A stretch of DNA of 64,000 nucleotides from Hemerocallis citrina. Lineage: Eukaryota; Streptophyta; Magnoliopsida; Asparagales; Asphodelaceae. Made by a program: the position numbers and the translations under genes. The notes beneath the pieces are model-generated. The model saw only the letters and a program-made list of their open reading frames with translations, was not told where the DNA came from and made no database searches. The first letter of the stretch is position 1. Each line of letters opens with the position of its first letter. Positions 23,558-34,652 of this stretch are shown here, one piece after another. Location of the stretch: the NCBI GenBank assembly GCA_017893485.1, contig CM030360.1, positions 12,016,597 through 12,080,596 of the forward strand. Reading direction: 5' to 3'.

Positions 23558-26500
23558 ATGCCGCCGAAGAAGAACAGGTCCAGAGGGTCGAACCGTGGGG
23601 GCAACCCCACCGACCCGGCAACTGAAGCTCCGGTCAATCCTGTCCTTCAGTCTGACCTCCCTCTGCTGACCCAGCAGGTCCCTCCTCCTCCTCCTCCCAA
23701 GCAGCAGCCCAACAACGGTCCGTCCGGTCACAACGGTCGGAAGGAGAAGCAGCCTCTCAATCCGGGCCACGTCTCAGTCCACAATGGGTCCTCGGACTCG
23801 ATGGCTTCTCATCACCCCGACCTCCGCATCACACTCCGAAACCGCCATAAGGACGACGACCTCCGTACCCATCTTGACGAGAGGCGGACCCGAGAGGGAG
23901 CCTCCCGCCAGCGTCAAGGTGAGCGGTCGCCACGTCGTCGGGACGGCAGAAGGTCCCCGCAACACAGAGGCCGAGCGGTGTCCCCTGAACGCCGAAGAAG
24001 GAGGTCCCGGTCCCCCAGGGATCGGCGTCATCCGAGGGACCGAGATATGCCCATCAGCCGAGCCGAGTTCCTCCAGTTTCAAGAGACCGTTCTGCAGGCC
24101 CTCAATCTCCGACAGAACCCCCAGAATGATCAGAGGGTTCCGACACCCCCCAGGGATCCCAGTCCCCGGTGCCGAACCCGGAGTCCTTCCCCGGCTCCCA
24201 GCCGACAGCAGCGGCAACAGAGTCCTCGGCGCTCCCAGGAGTACCGGCGCCGCAGTCCACGCTCCCCTTCCTACGAAGAGGAGTCCGGAGGGTCGTACGA
24301 CTACCAGCGGAGGGACGACGCCCTCATCCGCCGTATCCATGAGGTGGAGAGGCGCATCGGCCGCATGGACAGGGAGGAAGAGTCCCGAGCCGGAACCTTC
24401 CGTCCCAGCCGACCCCCCTTCTCGCGGTCGATCATGGAGGCCCATATACCGAGGAACTTCAAACCGCCACAGTTTGAAACATACTCTGGGGAGTCCGACC
24501 CAGTCGACCACGTCGAGAGCTTCAAGACCCTGATGTTGATCCATCAAGCTTCCGACGCAGTGCTCTGCAGGACCTTCCCTGCCACCCTCCGGGGGTCGGC
24601 TCGGGAATGGTATTCTAGGCTCGCCCCCTCGTCCATCTTCTCATTCGAACAGTTTGAGACACTGTTCATTACTCACTTCGTGAGTAGCCGACGAGCCGAG
24701 AAGACGAGTCTTTCCTTGCTGAACCTGCGCCAGGAGAAGCAAGAAAAGTTACGGGACTATGTGAAAAGGTTTACCGCGGAAGTCAGGTCAATTGCTTCCT
24801 TGGACCAGTCCGTGGCTACCGTGGCGTTCCAGTCGAACGTCCTTAACGCCAACCTCCGATCATCCCTGGCCAAGAAGCCCCCGCATGACTTCGCCGACCT
24901 CCTCCTGAGGTGCGAAAAGTACATCCGGGCGGAGGAGGCCGAAGCCCTTCCGAGCTTCGGGAGCACCGTCGCGGGGTCGAAGAGAAAGGCGACGGGAGAA
25001 GAAGGGTCCAAGAAAGCTCTGAAGGACATGGGCGGTCAGCGCCGCCCTCCCCCCAGGTTCGAGAAGTTCACTCCCCTCACCACTAATGTCTCTACTATCC
25101 TCATGGAGGTAGAGAAGGAGGGAATCATCCCTCCAGCCCCGAGGATGCACACTCAGGCGAAGAGGAGGAACAAAGATAAGTGGTGTCGTTACCACCGAGA
25201 CCATGGGCACGACACGAACGACTGCCGAGCTCTGAGAGATGAGATCGAAGCACTCATTCGGAGGGGGCAGTTGGCCAAGTTCGTGAAAGCTAACGATCGA
25301 ACAGATCGGAACTCACCTCCCCCTCGGGGGGCTAACAAGCGCTCCGAGCGGCGCGAGGAGACACCCGAGTTCGAAGAAGAACGGGTTTTGCACCTGATCC
25401 ACGGAGGCCCAATGGGGGGCTCCTCTAATTCCTCCCGAAAGGCCTTCGTCCGGGAAGTCAACTCGGTCCACAGTGCCCCTCCCCCGAATGGTCTCAGCGT
25501 CCCTGTGTCTTTCTCCGATGCCGACCTCGAAGGAGTCCGAACCCCCCACTGCGATGCCCTCGTCATCGACCTCCGCATGGCCAACTTCAAGGTGCAGAGG
25601 ATTTTGGTGGACAATGGGAGTTCGGTCAACATCCTATTCCTCTCGGCCTTTCAAGGCCTGCAGCTGTCCCGGGACCGCCTTAAGCCGGCCGGTTATACTC
25701 TCCACGGGTTCACGGGGGTCCCGGTAACCGTCGAAGGGGTGATAACCCTAGACGTTACTGCGGGAAGCACCCCTACTACCCGGACCGAGCCGATGGACTT
25801 CATGGTCGTCGACGTCCCGGCAGCGTACAATGTCATCCTAGGCCGTCCCGGCCTAGCCGCTCTGGAGGCTGTCCCCTCGGCATACCACTTGAAGATGAAA
25901 TTTCCCACTCGCTCGGGAGTAGGGGAAGTCAGGGGAAGCCAGGAAACAGCTCGGAAGTGCTACATGACTTCCACCGGGGGACCAGTACTCTCGCTCGAGA
26001 CACTAGAGATCCCCGAGCCGAAGGCCCGTCCAACGTCCGAGCCGGCGGACGAGTTAGAAGAAGTACTCTTCTCCGACGAGGATCCGAGCCGAAAATTCCT
26101 CGTCAGCAAGTCCTTGCCGACCGTGCTGTTCTCCGACTTGGTGAGGTGCATCCGGGGTAACCGAGACCTATTTGCTTGGTCGGCCGCGGATATGCCCGGC
26201 ATCTCCGAGGACTTGCTCGTCCACCGCCTAAGCGTCGAACCGGGGTGCAAACCGGTTCAGCAGAAGAGGCGAAAGTTCGCTCCCGAGCGACAGCAGGCAA
26301 TCAAGGAGGAAGTGGATAAGCTGCTGAAGGCCAAGTTCATCCAGGAGGTAAATTATCCCGAGTGGCTGTCGAATGTCGTAATGGTCAAGAAGTCCAATGG
26401 CTCGTGGAGGATATGCATCGACTTCACCGACCTCAACAAGGCGTGTCCGAAGGATCCCTTCCCTCTCCCTAACATCGACACCCTTATCGACGCCACCTCG

Positions 26501-29299
26501 GGCCATGAGCTCCTCAGCTTCATGGATGCCTTCTCGGGGTACAATCAAATCCGGATGTTTCCTCCAGACATCCCGAAGACCTCCTTCGTCACCGACCAAG
26601 GCCTCTACTGCTACCGAGTAATGCCGTTCGGTTTGAAGAACGCAGGCGCCACCTACCAGCGCCTCGTCAACAAGGTTTTCCAGCATCAGATCGGCCGAAA
26701 CATGGAGGTGTACGTCGATGACATGCTCGTCAAGAGCATCCGCGGCACCGACCACGTAGCCGACCTCCAGGAGGCCTTCGGCGTGTTGAGGAAGTACAAC
26801 ATGCGGCTAAACCCGAACAAGTGTGCGTTCGGAGTCTCCTCTGGCAAGTTCCTCGGTTTCATGGTGAGCCAGCGGGGAATTGAAGCTAACCCCGAGAAGA
26901 TTAAAGCCATATTAGACATGGCCCCGCCTCGGAACGTCAAGGAGGTGCAGAAGCTCACCGGTCGGCTCGCAGCCATCGGTCGGTTCCTCTCCAAGTCAGG
27001 GGAAAAGTGCCTCCCCTTCTTCAAAGCACTCCGGGGGGCTAAAGGATTTGAATGGGGCCAAGCACAGCAAGAATCGTTCGACCAGCTGAAAGCCTATCTG
27101 GTGAACCCCCCTCTGCTAAGTAAGCCAGTCCCGGGCGAGCCTCTCTTCATCTACTTGGCCGCTTCCGAGCAGACCTTGAGCGCTGTCTTGGTAAGAGAAG
27201 AGGACCGGACCCAAAGGCCCATTTACTACGTGAGCAAGGTGCTTCGGGATGCCGAGCTCCGCTATCCGAGGATAGAGAAGATAGCCTACGCTCTGGTCAT
27301 GGCAGCAAGAAAGCTTCGGCCCTACTTCCAATCTCACTCGATCGTCGTCCTCACCGCTCAACCCCTCAAGCAAGTCCTCCACAAGCCCGAAACCTCGGGC
27401 CGGCTGATGAAGTGGTCCATAGAGCTAAGTCAGCATGACATCTCCTATCAGCCTCGGACGGCAATTAAGGCACAGGCTCTCGCCGACTTCATTGTAGAGT
27501 CCACCATCCCTGAGGTCGGCCACGTCCCAAATGGGCCCCCCATTTGGACGGTCTTCGTGGACGGATCCTCTTGCAGTGAAGGAAGCGGCGCCGGCATTAT
27601 CCTGAACGGCCCTGACAGCTTCGTCCTGCAGTATGCGATCCGCATGAACTTCAAGGCCTCGAACAACGAGGCGGAGTATGAGGCCCTCATAGCTGGTCTC
27701 GGACTCGCGCGAAGTGCTGGGGCGCAGCGCCTTCGGATTCACAGTGACTCCCAACTAGTCGTGAACCAGGTCTTGGGCGAATATGAGGCCAGGGACGAGC
27801 GAATGGCGAAGTACCTCGCCAAGGTCCGGGACCTCATGGGCCGGTTCGAAGAAGCCATCATCCAACGGGTCCCCCGGGAGGAGAACTCACAAGCTGACGC
27901 TCTCTCCAAGTTGGCATCGTCTTCTCTACAAGGTCTCGAACAGACCGTACTGATTGAAGTCCTCTCTAAACCGAGCATTGAAGACGAGACACCTCGCTCG
28001 GTGGAGTCATTGCCGGTCATGCTGCAGGACAATTGGATGAAGCCACTGGTTGAATTCTTGAGGGATGGAGTTCTGCCCTCAGATCCCAAAGAAGCACGCC
28101 GAGTCAGAACTCGGGCCGAGCGCTATGTTTTGATCGAGGGCGTCTTATACAAACGCTCCTTCTCTCAAATAGATGGCCGACCTTACCTAAGGTGCCTCTC
28201 TCCGGATCAGGCCGAATATGCCCTACAGGAGCTTCATGAAGGCATCGGAGGGGCGCACTCCGGATTTAGGTCTTTGGCCTGGAAAGCTTTGAACTATGGG
28301 TACTTCTGGCCGACCCTTCTTCAAGATGCCGAGCGGCATGTTCGGCAATGCAGCTCCTGCCAGAGACACTCCAACATCCGACGTCTCCCCCAGGCCAACC
28401 TCACCTCCCTATCGAGCCCTATCCCCTTCGCGATGTGGGGAATGGACTTACTAGGGCCTTTTCCGCCGGCTCCGGGTCAGCTCAAGTTTTTAGTCGTCGC
28501 CATCGACTACTTCTCGAAGTGGGTCGAGGCCGAGCCCCTCGCCAAGATAACCGAGAGCAAAGTGGTGCAGTTCTTCTGGAAGAGCATCATATGCAGATTC
28601 GGCGTCCCCCGCGTCCTCGTGACGGACAACGGGACTCAGTTCACTGGCACAGCATTCCGAGCCCTATGCGACGACCTCGTCATTCAACAGCGCTTCTCGT
28701 CCGTCTCACACCCTCAGTCGAACGGACAGGCCGAGAACGCTAATAAGCAGATCCTCGCAGGCATCAAGAAAAGGTTGGACAAGTGCTCCAAGGGTTTGTG
28801 GGTCGACCAACTCCCTAATGTGTTGTGGAACTACCGCACGAGCAAGCGGACGCCCACCGGAAAATCCCCTTTCAACCTTACTTATGGGGCCGAGGCCGTG
28901 ATCCCCCTCGAAGTCGGAATACCTTCCCCCCGGCTCATCGCCTATGACGAATCGCAGAATGCCAGGGACCTCAGAGGAAACTTGGACCTGATAGATGAAC
29001 TGAGGGAAAGGGCATCGATTCGGCAACAGAATTACAGAAGGAGGGTCGAGCTAGCGTACAACAAGAAGGTCCGACCCGCCAACCTTAAGCAAGGAGATCT
29101 AGTATTGAGAAAGCTAGCTATATCCCTCCCCAGTCAGAGGAGCAAGCTAGCTCCGAATTGGGAAGGGCCGTACCGGATCACAAAAGTTGTTCGACCTGGA
29201 GCATACCGACTTGAAGACATGGATGGCAAAGAGCTTCCGAGGACCTGGAATGCCGACCACCTCCTGAAATACCAAGAGAGCGCTCCGGCGCCTCTCTAG
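23558..29299 (+). CDS. Element A gag-pol polyprotein, 1,913 residues, intact
   Basis: One open frame. Residues 1-290: basic Arg/Ser/Pro-rich N-terminus. About 293-460: retrotransposon capsid domain (REWYSR near 350). 543-556: Cys/His motif CRYHRDHGHDTNDC. 685: protease active site VDNGSS. 927-1060: RT with YVDD (Asp 1054-1055). After it, a first RNase H region that has lost acidic residues (LAASEQ, TAQP). About 1330-1450: a second, archaeal-type RNase H with Asp1335 (FVDGSS), SDSQ (Asp1397) and QADALSK. Integrase: HHCC finger from about 1555, catalytic Asp1650, Asp1690 and Glu1726 (exact D-39-D-35-E). The C-terminus has the GPY module NWEGPYRI and no chromodomain. The start is the first ATG after the primer site. 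All expected catalytic residues of RT, second RNase H and integrase are present, so the copy may be functional. Confidence 0.97.
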   Translation: MPPKKNRSRGSNRGGNPTDPATEAPVNPVLQSDLPLLTQQVPPPPPPKQQPNNGPSGHNGRKEKQPLNPGHVSVHNGSSDSMASHHPDLRITLRNRHKDDDLRTHLDERRTREGASRQRQGERSPRRRDGRRSPQHRGRAVSPERRRRRSRSPRDRRHPRDRDMPISRAEFLQFQETVLQALNLRQNPQNDQRVPTPPRDPSPRCRTRSPSPAPSRQQRQQSPRRSQEYRRRSPRSPSYEEESGGSYDYQRRDDALIRRIHEVERRIGRMDREEESRAGTFRPSRPPFSRSIMEAHIPRNFKPPQFETYSGESDPVDHVESFKTLMLIHQASDAVLCRTFPATLRGSAREWYSRLAPSSIFSFEQFETLFITHFVSSRRAEKTSLSLLNLRQEKQEKLRDYVKRFTAEVRSIASLDQSVATVAFQSNVLNANLRSSLAKKPPHDFADLLLRCEKYIRAEEAEALPSFGSTVAGSKRKATGEEGSKKALKDMGGQRRPPPRFEKFTPLTTNVSTILMEVEKEGIIPPAPRMHTQAKRRNKDKWCRYHRDHGHDTNDCRALRDEIEALIRRGQLAKFVKANDRTDRNSPPPRGANKRSERREETPEFEEERVLHLIHGGPMGGSSNSSRKAFVREVNSVHSAPPPNGLSVPVSFSDADLEGVRTPHCDALVIDLRMANFKVQRILVDNGSSVNILFLSAFQGLQLSRDRLKPAGYTLHGFTGVPVTVEGVITLDVTAGSTPTTRTEPMDFMVVDVPAAYNVILGRPGLAALEAVPSAYHLKMKFPTRSGVGEVRGSQETARKCYMTSTGGPVLSLETLEIPEPKARPTSEPADELEEVLFSDEDPSRKFLVSKSLPTVLFSDLVRCIRGNRDLFAWSAADMPGISEDLLVHRLSVEPGCKPVQQKRRKFAPERQQAIKEEVDKLLKAKFIQEVNYPEWLSNVVMVKKSNGSWRICIDFTDLNKACPKDPFPLPNIDTLIDATSGHELLSFMDAFSGYNQIRMFPPDIPKTSFVTDQGLYCYRVMPFGLKNAGATYQRLVNKVFQHQIGRNMEVYVDDMLVKSIRGTDHVADLQEAFGVLRKYNMRLNPNKCAFGVSSGKFLGFMVSQRGIEANPEKIKAILDMAPPRNVKEVQKLTGRLAAIGRFLSKSGEKCLPFFKALRGAKGFEWGQAQQESFDQLKAYLVNPPLLSKPVPGEPLFIYLAASEQTLSAVLVREEDRTQRPIYYVSKVLRDAELRYPRIEKIAYALVMAARKLRPYFQSHSIVVLTAQPLKQVLHKPETSGRLMKWSIELSQHDISYQPRTAIKAQALADFIVESTIPEVGHVPNGPPIWTVFVDGSSCSEGSGAGIILNGPDSFVLQYAIRMNFKASNNEAEYEALIAGLGLARSAGAQRLRIHSDSQLVVNQVLGEYEARDERMAKYLAKVRDLMGRFEEAIIQRVPREENSQADALSKLASSSLQGLEQTVLIEVLSKPSIEDETPRSVESLPVMLQDNWMKPLVEFLRDGVLPSDPKEARRVRTRAERYVLIEGVLYKRSFSQIDGRPYLRCLSPDQAEYALQELHEGIGGAHSGFRSLAWKALNYGYFWPTLLQDAERHVRQCSSCQRHSNIRRLPQANLTSLSSPIPFAMWGMDLLGPFPPAPGQLKFLVVAIDYFSKWVEAEPLAKITESKVVQFFWKSIICRFGVPRVLVTDNGTQFTGTAFRALCDDLVIQQRFSSVSHPQSNGQAENANKQILAGIKKRLDKCSKGLWVDQLPNVLWNYRTSKRTPTGKSPFNLTYGAEAVIPLEVGIPSPRLIAYDESQNARDLRGNLDLIDELRERASIRQQNYRRRVELAYNKKVRPANLKQGDLVLRKLAISLPSQRSKLAPNWEGPYRITKVVRPGAYRLEDMDGKELPRTWNADHLLKYQESAPAPL

Positions 29300-29447
29300 G
29301 TAATCCGAGGTGTCGAACCATTCCTCTCCTCTAACTTGTAACCTGTCCCATGAATTGTACTATGTAAAATGGTTCGCCGTCAAATATGAATAAAGAAAAG
29401 TTCTATTATGTTTGTGAATTTGCACGTTTCTCTCCCCTCTTATTTAA

Positions 29448-29997
29448 CCGATGGTTCGGAGTCCAACACTCGGCTCGACTTTACCTCCTCGGCTCGTCTC
29501 CGGACGAACCAGGGGTAGATCACCGTTCGGAATTGCTCCCACAGCCGTTGAACTATACCGATGGTTCGGAGTCCAACACTCGGCTCGACTTTACCTCCTC
29601 GGCTCGTCTTCGGACGAACCAGGGGTAGATCACCGTTCGGAACTGCTCCCACAGCCGTTGAACTATACCGATGGTTCGGAGTCCAACACTCGGCTCGACT
29701 TTACCTCCTCGGCTCGTCTCCGGACGAACCAGGGGTAGATCGCCGTTCGGAACTGCTCCCACAGCCGTTGAACTATACCGATGGTTCGGAGTCCAACACT
29801 CGGCTCGACTTTACCTCCTCGGCTCGTCTCCGGATGAACCAGGGGTAGATCGCCGTTCCGAATTGCTCCCACAGCCGTTGAACTATACCGATGGTTCGGA
29901 GTCCAACACTCGGCTCGACTTTACCTCCTCGGCTCGTCTCCGGACAAACCAGGGGTAGACCGCCGTTCGGAATTGCTCCCACACCCGTCGAGCTCCA
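29448..29997 (+). repeat. 110 bp tandem repeat, five copies
   Basis: Units start at 29448, 29558, 29668, 29778 and 29888, each with GATGGTTCGGAGTCCAACAC and GGACGAACCAGGGGTAGATC, nearly identical. A sixth, degenerate start lies at 29998. They sit 150 bp after the gag-pol stop, before the 3' end of the antisense genes. Confidence 0.93.
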
Positions 29998-30626
29998 GCG
30001 ATGGTCCCGGGGTCCAACACTTGGTTCCTAGTCCATCTAAACTACTCCGGTAGGTCGATGTCGGACCTTCGTTCGGACACAAAAAGACCGAATTCTCCTA
30101 ACTACAAGCCGAAGACCGAAGACCCACAAACTCGGTCGGCTTCCGAGCAAGTGGCTTCCCAAGCGTGTAAACGGGGAAAATGCACTTTCCCCTCAATTTT
30201 CGTACGTGATCTTGATCAGACGGCTCAGATCAAGCCACCTGCGCAAAACGACAAGATAACGTTTTCTTGGGAACTGAGCCGCCTCGAGATTCGCGCCTAC
30301 GTTCAACGACTCAGATCTCGCCACCTACTCTAAGCGACAAAATAACGCTTTTTTGGTACAGAGCCTTGCCGTATCGTGTCAAATCCACTAAATGACAAAG
30401 AGCCGCACCCCTGGAGATCCATTCGGCTAAACAGACGCACTCGGTTCAAAGATCTCGGCACGACCAATACGGTTACAAGCAAGGACAAACATACAAAGCA
30501 ACGAAAGGGAATTTTATTAATTGTTGGCGCATAATACAAAACATTCCATTACAAAGTGTTGGCAAACAAAACACACAATGCCCGACCCACTGCACTTGTC
30601 TCTCACATAAAAACATCCTCACTAAA

Positions 30627-31022
30627 CTATTCGTCCTCCTCGGCAGACGACTCCTCCTTCTCCCCCCGGAGCCTCGCCATCACACCACGCAGATGCCACA
30701 TCTCTGAGAGCAGGTCATCCCGCTCGGCGACGATCTTCGACTGAATGTGCCGAATGCTTTTGACCCGAAGAGCGTTGCTGAATGCGGTCTGCGAGTCTTC
30801 ATCCTCCCCTGCGAAGCTCAGTTCGACGATCTTATTCTCCAAGCGTTGGATCTCGGCTTCCCGGAGACTGAGGACCAACGAAAGGTGGTCCCACTCACTC
30901 TCGGCTCGGCGTAACTTCATGTCAGCACTCCTAGGGCTCAGAACCACTGTTCCAGAGGTGGCCTCGGATACAGAATCATCATTCGAACGCTCGGAGTCCG
31001 AGCCATGGATCGTCACAACGAG
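30627..31022 (-). CDS. Element A antisense coiled-coil exon or small ORF
   Basis: On the minus strand, acceptor CTTTTCAG then an open frame of about 131 codons ending in an acidic tail (EESSAEEDE). The sequence is rich in Glu, Arg, Leu and Ser with heptad-like spacing (EIQRLENKIVELSFAGED), suggesting a coiled coil. It may be an alternative last exon of the antisense transcript or a separate small gene. No known enzyme domain was recognised. Confidence 0.4.
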   Translation of the reverse strand, partial: LVVTIHGSDSERSNDDSVSEATSGTVVLSPRSADMKLRRAESEWDHLSLVLSLREAEIQRLENKIVELSFAGEDEDSQTAFSNALRVKSIRHIQSKIVAERDDLLSEMWHLRGVMARLRGEKEESSAEEDE

Positions 31023-31193
31023 CTGAAAAGAAGGGAAAGCAAATAACACGGTTTCAATACACTGCCGGAGTCTAACACTTGAAAATTGTTTAATGGAGAC
31101 TATTTGCATTCAGACATAATAGTGTTACAAACGGTCGACCGACCCCACGACCAAGTTGTTACAACAATCAACAAAAATAGAAAAACGACAGAA

Positions 31194-32033
31194 TCAGAGC
31201 CTCTTCGGAAGGGGAATGCTTCGGTTTAGGGAAACACGAGGACGGCGAGGCCTGCCCTCCGAGCCCGACCCTAAACCAACGAAGCGCGATCCCCCTTCGC
31301 TGCTAGCTCTAACGGCGACGCCGGCCGAAGCCCCGCTCGACGAGGCTGCCGCGCTACTCTGAGCATCGGCTGGACTCCCCCTGGTCAACGGCGAGCGCAT
31401 CGCAAGTTCGTGAAACGTAATCCCCCTCTCGCTCTCTTCGCGAGTGCACGAAGTGCTGCGAACGTTAGCCCTGACCGGTGCCGGCTTGAGCGACGCGATC
31501 TCTGCCTCCAGTTCGATAATCCTATCCCTCAAGACGTCGTCCTTCGCCAACTTCTTCGGTCGAGGGGCTGTCAACGAACCCGAGGCATCGGCGTTATCAG
31601 TCGCGAGCCGTCGGTAGTGGGTCACTTCAATCCCCCTATCTATTGTGATCCTTCTGAGCCTATCGACTTCGGCCGATAACCTCTTGCGCTCGGTTGACGC
31701 TTTTTCCAGTTCGGAAGGCAGCTTCTCCCTCTCCACCGAACGTTCTTTTTCCGCTAGCTCCAAGTATTGGACCTCGGCCAAAAGGTCGTCATTCTTCTGC
31801 TCGGCGGCAGTAAGCTCTCTACGGAGGTTCTCGACTTCGCCTTCGGGATGGGGAGCTGAAGAGTGCTTCCGGTACTGGTACAGCTCGCGACCATACCTCC
31901 GCAGAGCCGCCTTCGTATCCTCCAGCCTGCCGAGCAGGAGATATCGCTTATACCGGCTCTGAGAGAGCTCGTCCTTCATTTTCACCAGCTCCTGCCGAAG
32001 GTATGCAGCCTCCGTGATCGGACCGAATCTCAC
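31194..32033 (-). CDS. Element A antisense coiled-coil exon or second antisense gene
   Basis: About 280 open codons after a CTGCATTTCAG acceptor-like site. Long Glu/Lys/Arg/Leu stretches (EEVENL-like, KERSVEREKLPSELEKASTE) predict a coiled coil, followed by a Ser/Ala-rich tail. Element B has a similar, frame-broken ORF in the same place (56876-57411). CAGGTGAGA at the boundary could be read as a donor instead, so the exon limit is uncertain. Confidence 0.45.
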   Translation of the reverse strand: MRFGPITEAAYLRQELVKMKDELSQSRYKRYLLLGRLEDTKAALRRYGRELYQYRKHSSAPHPEGEVENLRRELTAAEQKNDDLLAEVQYLELAEKERSVEREKLPSELEKASTERKRLSAEVDRLRRITIDRGIEVTHYRRLATDNADASGSLTAPRPKKLAKDDVLRDRIIELEAEIASLKPAPVRANVRSTSCTREESERGITFHELAMRSPLTRGSPADAQSSAAASSSGASAGVAVRASSEGGSRFVGLGSGSEGRPRRPRVSLNRSIPLPKRL

Positions 32034-32237
32034 CTGAAATGCAGAGATAAATCCGAGGCCCAACACTTGGAGGAAGCTACGCCAAAACAAACACTAAGTC
32101 CGAGACTCAACACTTGGGCAAATTTTGGCCAAACAAAACAATTTTTCATTCAAAATTCGAAGAGTTCTACAACAGCGGTGGCCAGTCCGCAGTTAGGCTT
32201 ACAAAAACAAAAAAAGAGAGAAAAGAAGACAACCGAG

Positions 32238-34652
32238 TCAGGGGTCGACCTTTTTGTCGTTCGGGTCCGTCGACCCCTCGGCCTTGTCCTTGCCCTCGCC
32301 TCCGCCACCTCCTTCGCTCCAGCTCTCCTCCTCGGAGTCGTCCTCCTTCTCCTCCTCGGCCGCGGCCTTCCACGGGTCCTCGACGGGTTCCGTCTCCCCC
32401 TCGGGGCCGATCAACCCCTCGGGGACAACCTCCTCACCTTCCACGAGGTCATAGAAGTTGTAGGAGGACGTGTCGAAGCCCGGGTTCTTGGCGACCACAT
32501 GTTGCAAGGCACGGCCGTAGGCGTCCAGCATATTCTGGATCATGTGCATCGCGGCCTCCTCCTGCACGGCTTTCTTCACCCTCTTCACCTTCCTGAGGTG
32601 TTTTGCCTTGATCTTCTCGGCCCTCTTCCGAGCGTCCTCTGCCTCCGACCGAGCCTTGGCCAGCTCCTCCCTCAGGTCGGCAGCCTCCTTCACCGACGCC
32701 TCGAGCTTGGCCGCCGAATCCTTCAGCTCGGAGACCTCCTTCTCCGAGGCCTCGAGCTTGGCCACCGTATCCTTTTGACAGCTGAACAGCATCAGCCAGT
32801 TGCTTCTCCAGCCCCTCCACTTCGGTGGCCCTCTTCGTCGAAAGAAGCAACTCAGAATCGAGCCGCTTCGCGACCTTGACGCGTTCCGCCCTCTCCTTCT
32901 CCTTCTCCTGGTCCTTCCTCGCCATCTCCTCGAGCAGGAAATTGAAGTGGCAGATGGTCTGAAAGAGAACAACAGGGTTACAATCCGAATCCAAGAACTT
33001 GGAAAATTTTCTAAGGAAGAAATTCAGATGAAGAAGGAATCAGCCTACTTACCGACATGGTATCCCGGGCGATCTGCATCACGGCGTCCCCTGCCATCCC
33101 GGCCTTCAGGGTTGCTCGATCCTTCGGGGTCGGCAAGTGCCTTATCGCCTCCATGCAGATGTTCCCGTCGCCCAGGAAACCATCGGCGTTCATCACCTGC
33201 CAGTCGGGGACGAAGATCTGCTTGTGACGCTCGGTCAAGATCTTCTCCGCCTCGGCAGTGAGGGGCGGAACCGGCAAGGACAGCGCATCCTTCACCCCGA
33301 ACACGCCGCTCGACGAACCCGGAGTGTCAGTCCCCGGGGTCGGCACAGGTGCATCCGAGGCAGGGGGATCGGAGACAATGGCCTCCCCCTGCTCGGGGAC
33401 CACGACCTTCGTCGGAGAGACAAGGACCTCAATCTCCCCCTCCTTGAGAACCGCGACCTTCGGTTGGTCGGCAGTCTTTGCGACCGAGGGCTTCTTCGGA
33501 GCCCGGCTGTCCTGAGGCGCTGCCGACGGCCTCTTCTTCTTCTCCTGCTCTGCCCGGCCCTTCGTCACCAGAGCCTTATAATCAAGCTTCATTGTCTCTG
33601 CAAAAACCGGATGGAAAAACTTAGAAAATTTTTCATGAACTTTAAACAAGGAGTATAAATACCGGATGCATACGAGGGTCGATCGGACTGAGACCCCCAC
33701 GGAACAGATGCTCCTCCGTTATATCCTTCCAGCTTAGCGCTGGCAGGGCGAGAAGCTTCCTCTGGACCTCAGCCTCCTCAGTATTCAGCGGGGCGTCCTT
33801 CTTTGTACGCTTGGGCAGGCCGTCTTTCGCCCAAACTGTCGGTATCACCCACGGCGTCAGATTTCGGACGAGGAAGTATTTATCCTTCCAATGTTTGATC
33901 GAGTCCGGGTTCTCGATCAACTTAACTCCCGTCCGAGGAGAAAGGAAAAACCTCTGCTCGTTACGCCTCGGCTGGCAAGGTCGGAATAGACTCCGAAAGA
34001 GGAACATAGTCGGCTTGGCGTCGATCTCTTGACATCGGTGAAGGAACGCCACGACATGCCTCCAGGTGTTCGGCATCAGTTGGGCAGGACTCAGACCGTA
34101 CCAGACCAAGACTTCGACCACGAACGGGTGTAGGGGAAACCGGAGCCCGGCGATGAGGGAATCGACCGGGAAGACGCATATGTCCGGCGAGGACTTTGTG
34201 TTGGCACGGAACCCCGGGCCAGGAAGAAGCAGCGCATACTCAAGCGGGATCCGGAAACCCTCTCGGATCGTGCGGAGGTCAGCCTCGGTGAGAGTCGAGA
34301 TCCTGTGGTCGACCTCGGACAGCTCCCTAGGCTCGTTCTCCTCCACCAGCTTCGCCGTACCTTGAGTGACCCTCTCCAAGGTATCCTCGGCGTAATCCTG
34401 GACGCCTCCCACGGTCGATACGGCGATAAGCTGCCGACCGAACGCCCCTGTTCTCTTCGGCGTTTCCACTATTGTGATCACGACTTTACCCTTTCGGGAC
34501 TCCGCCGCGACTTCCTCGGGCACTTCGGCCACTTCACCCTCTCTATCCGGACGAACAACTTCTTGCTCGCTCGGCTCCATTACTCCCTTCCCTTTATCCC
34601 CTCGACCAGCGGCTTGCTCCGAGGCGGGGGTCTCAGCCGAAATCTTAACCAT
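32238..34652 (-). CDS. Element A antisense gene (aORF), three exons, Transposase_28-like domain
   Basis: Exons 34652-33663, 33595-33053 and 32958-32238, joined in phase 0 by GT-AG introns of 67 and 94 bp. Exon 1 carries the plant 'putative gypsy type transposon' domain (PF04195-like, by eye), with FPVDSLIAGLRFPLHPFVVE and PNTWRHVVAFLHRC. Exon 2 is Pro/Lys-rich. Exon 3 is a coiled coil (KLEASEKEVSELKD repeats) with an acidic tail. An extra base near 32778 shifts the frame inside the coiled coil, so this copy ends early unless that is a sequencing error. Extra antisense ORFs are described for Tat-lineage elements; their function is unknown. A TATA box lies at 34845-34851. Confidence 0.65.

Noticed and set aside
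23774..24547. Long minus-strand frame (257 codons) opposite element A gag
   Set aside because: It mirrors the GC-rich Arg/Ser/Pro coding of gag, lacks any domain or upstream signal, and is interpreted as a shadow of the sense frame.
29448..29997. Regular repeat resembling a CRISPR array
   Set aside because: The whole 110 bp unit repeats with no unique spacers, and it lies inside a plant retrotransposon.
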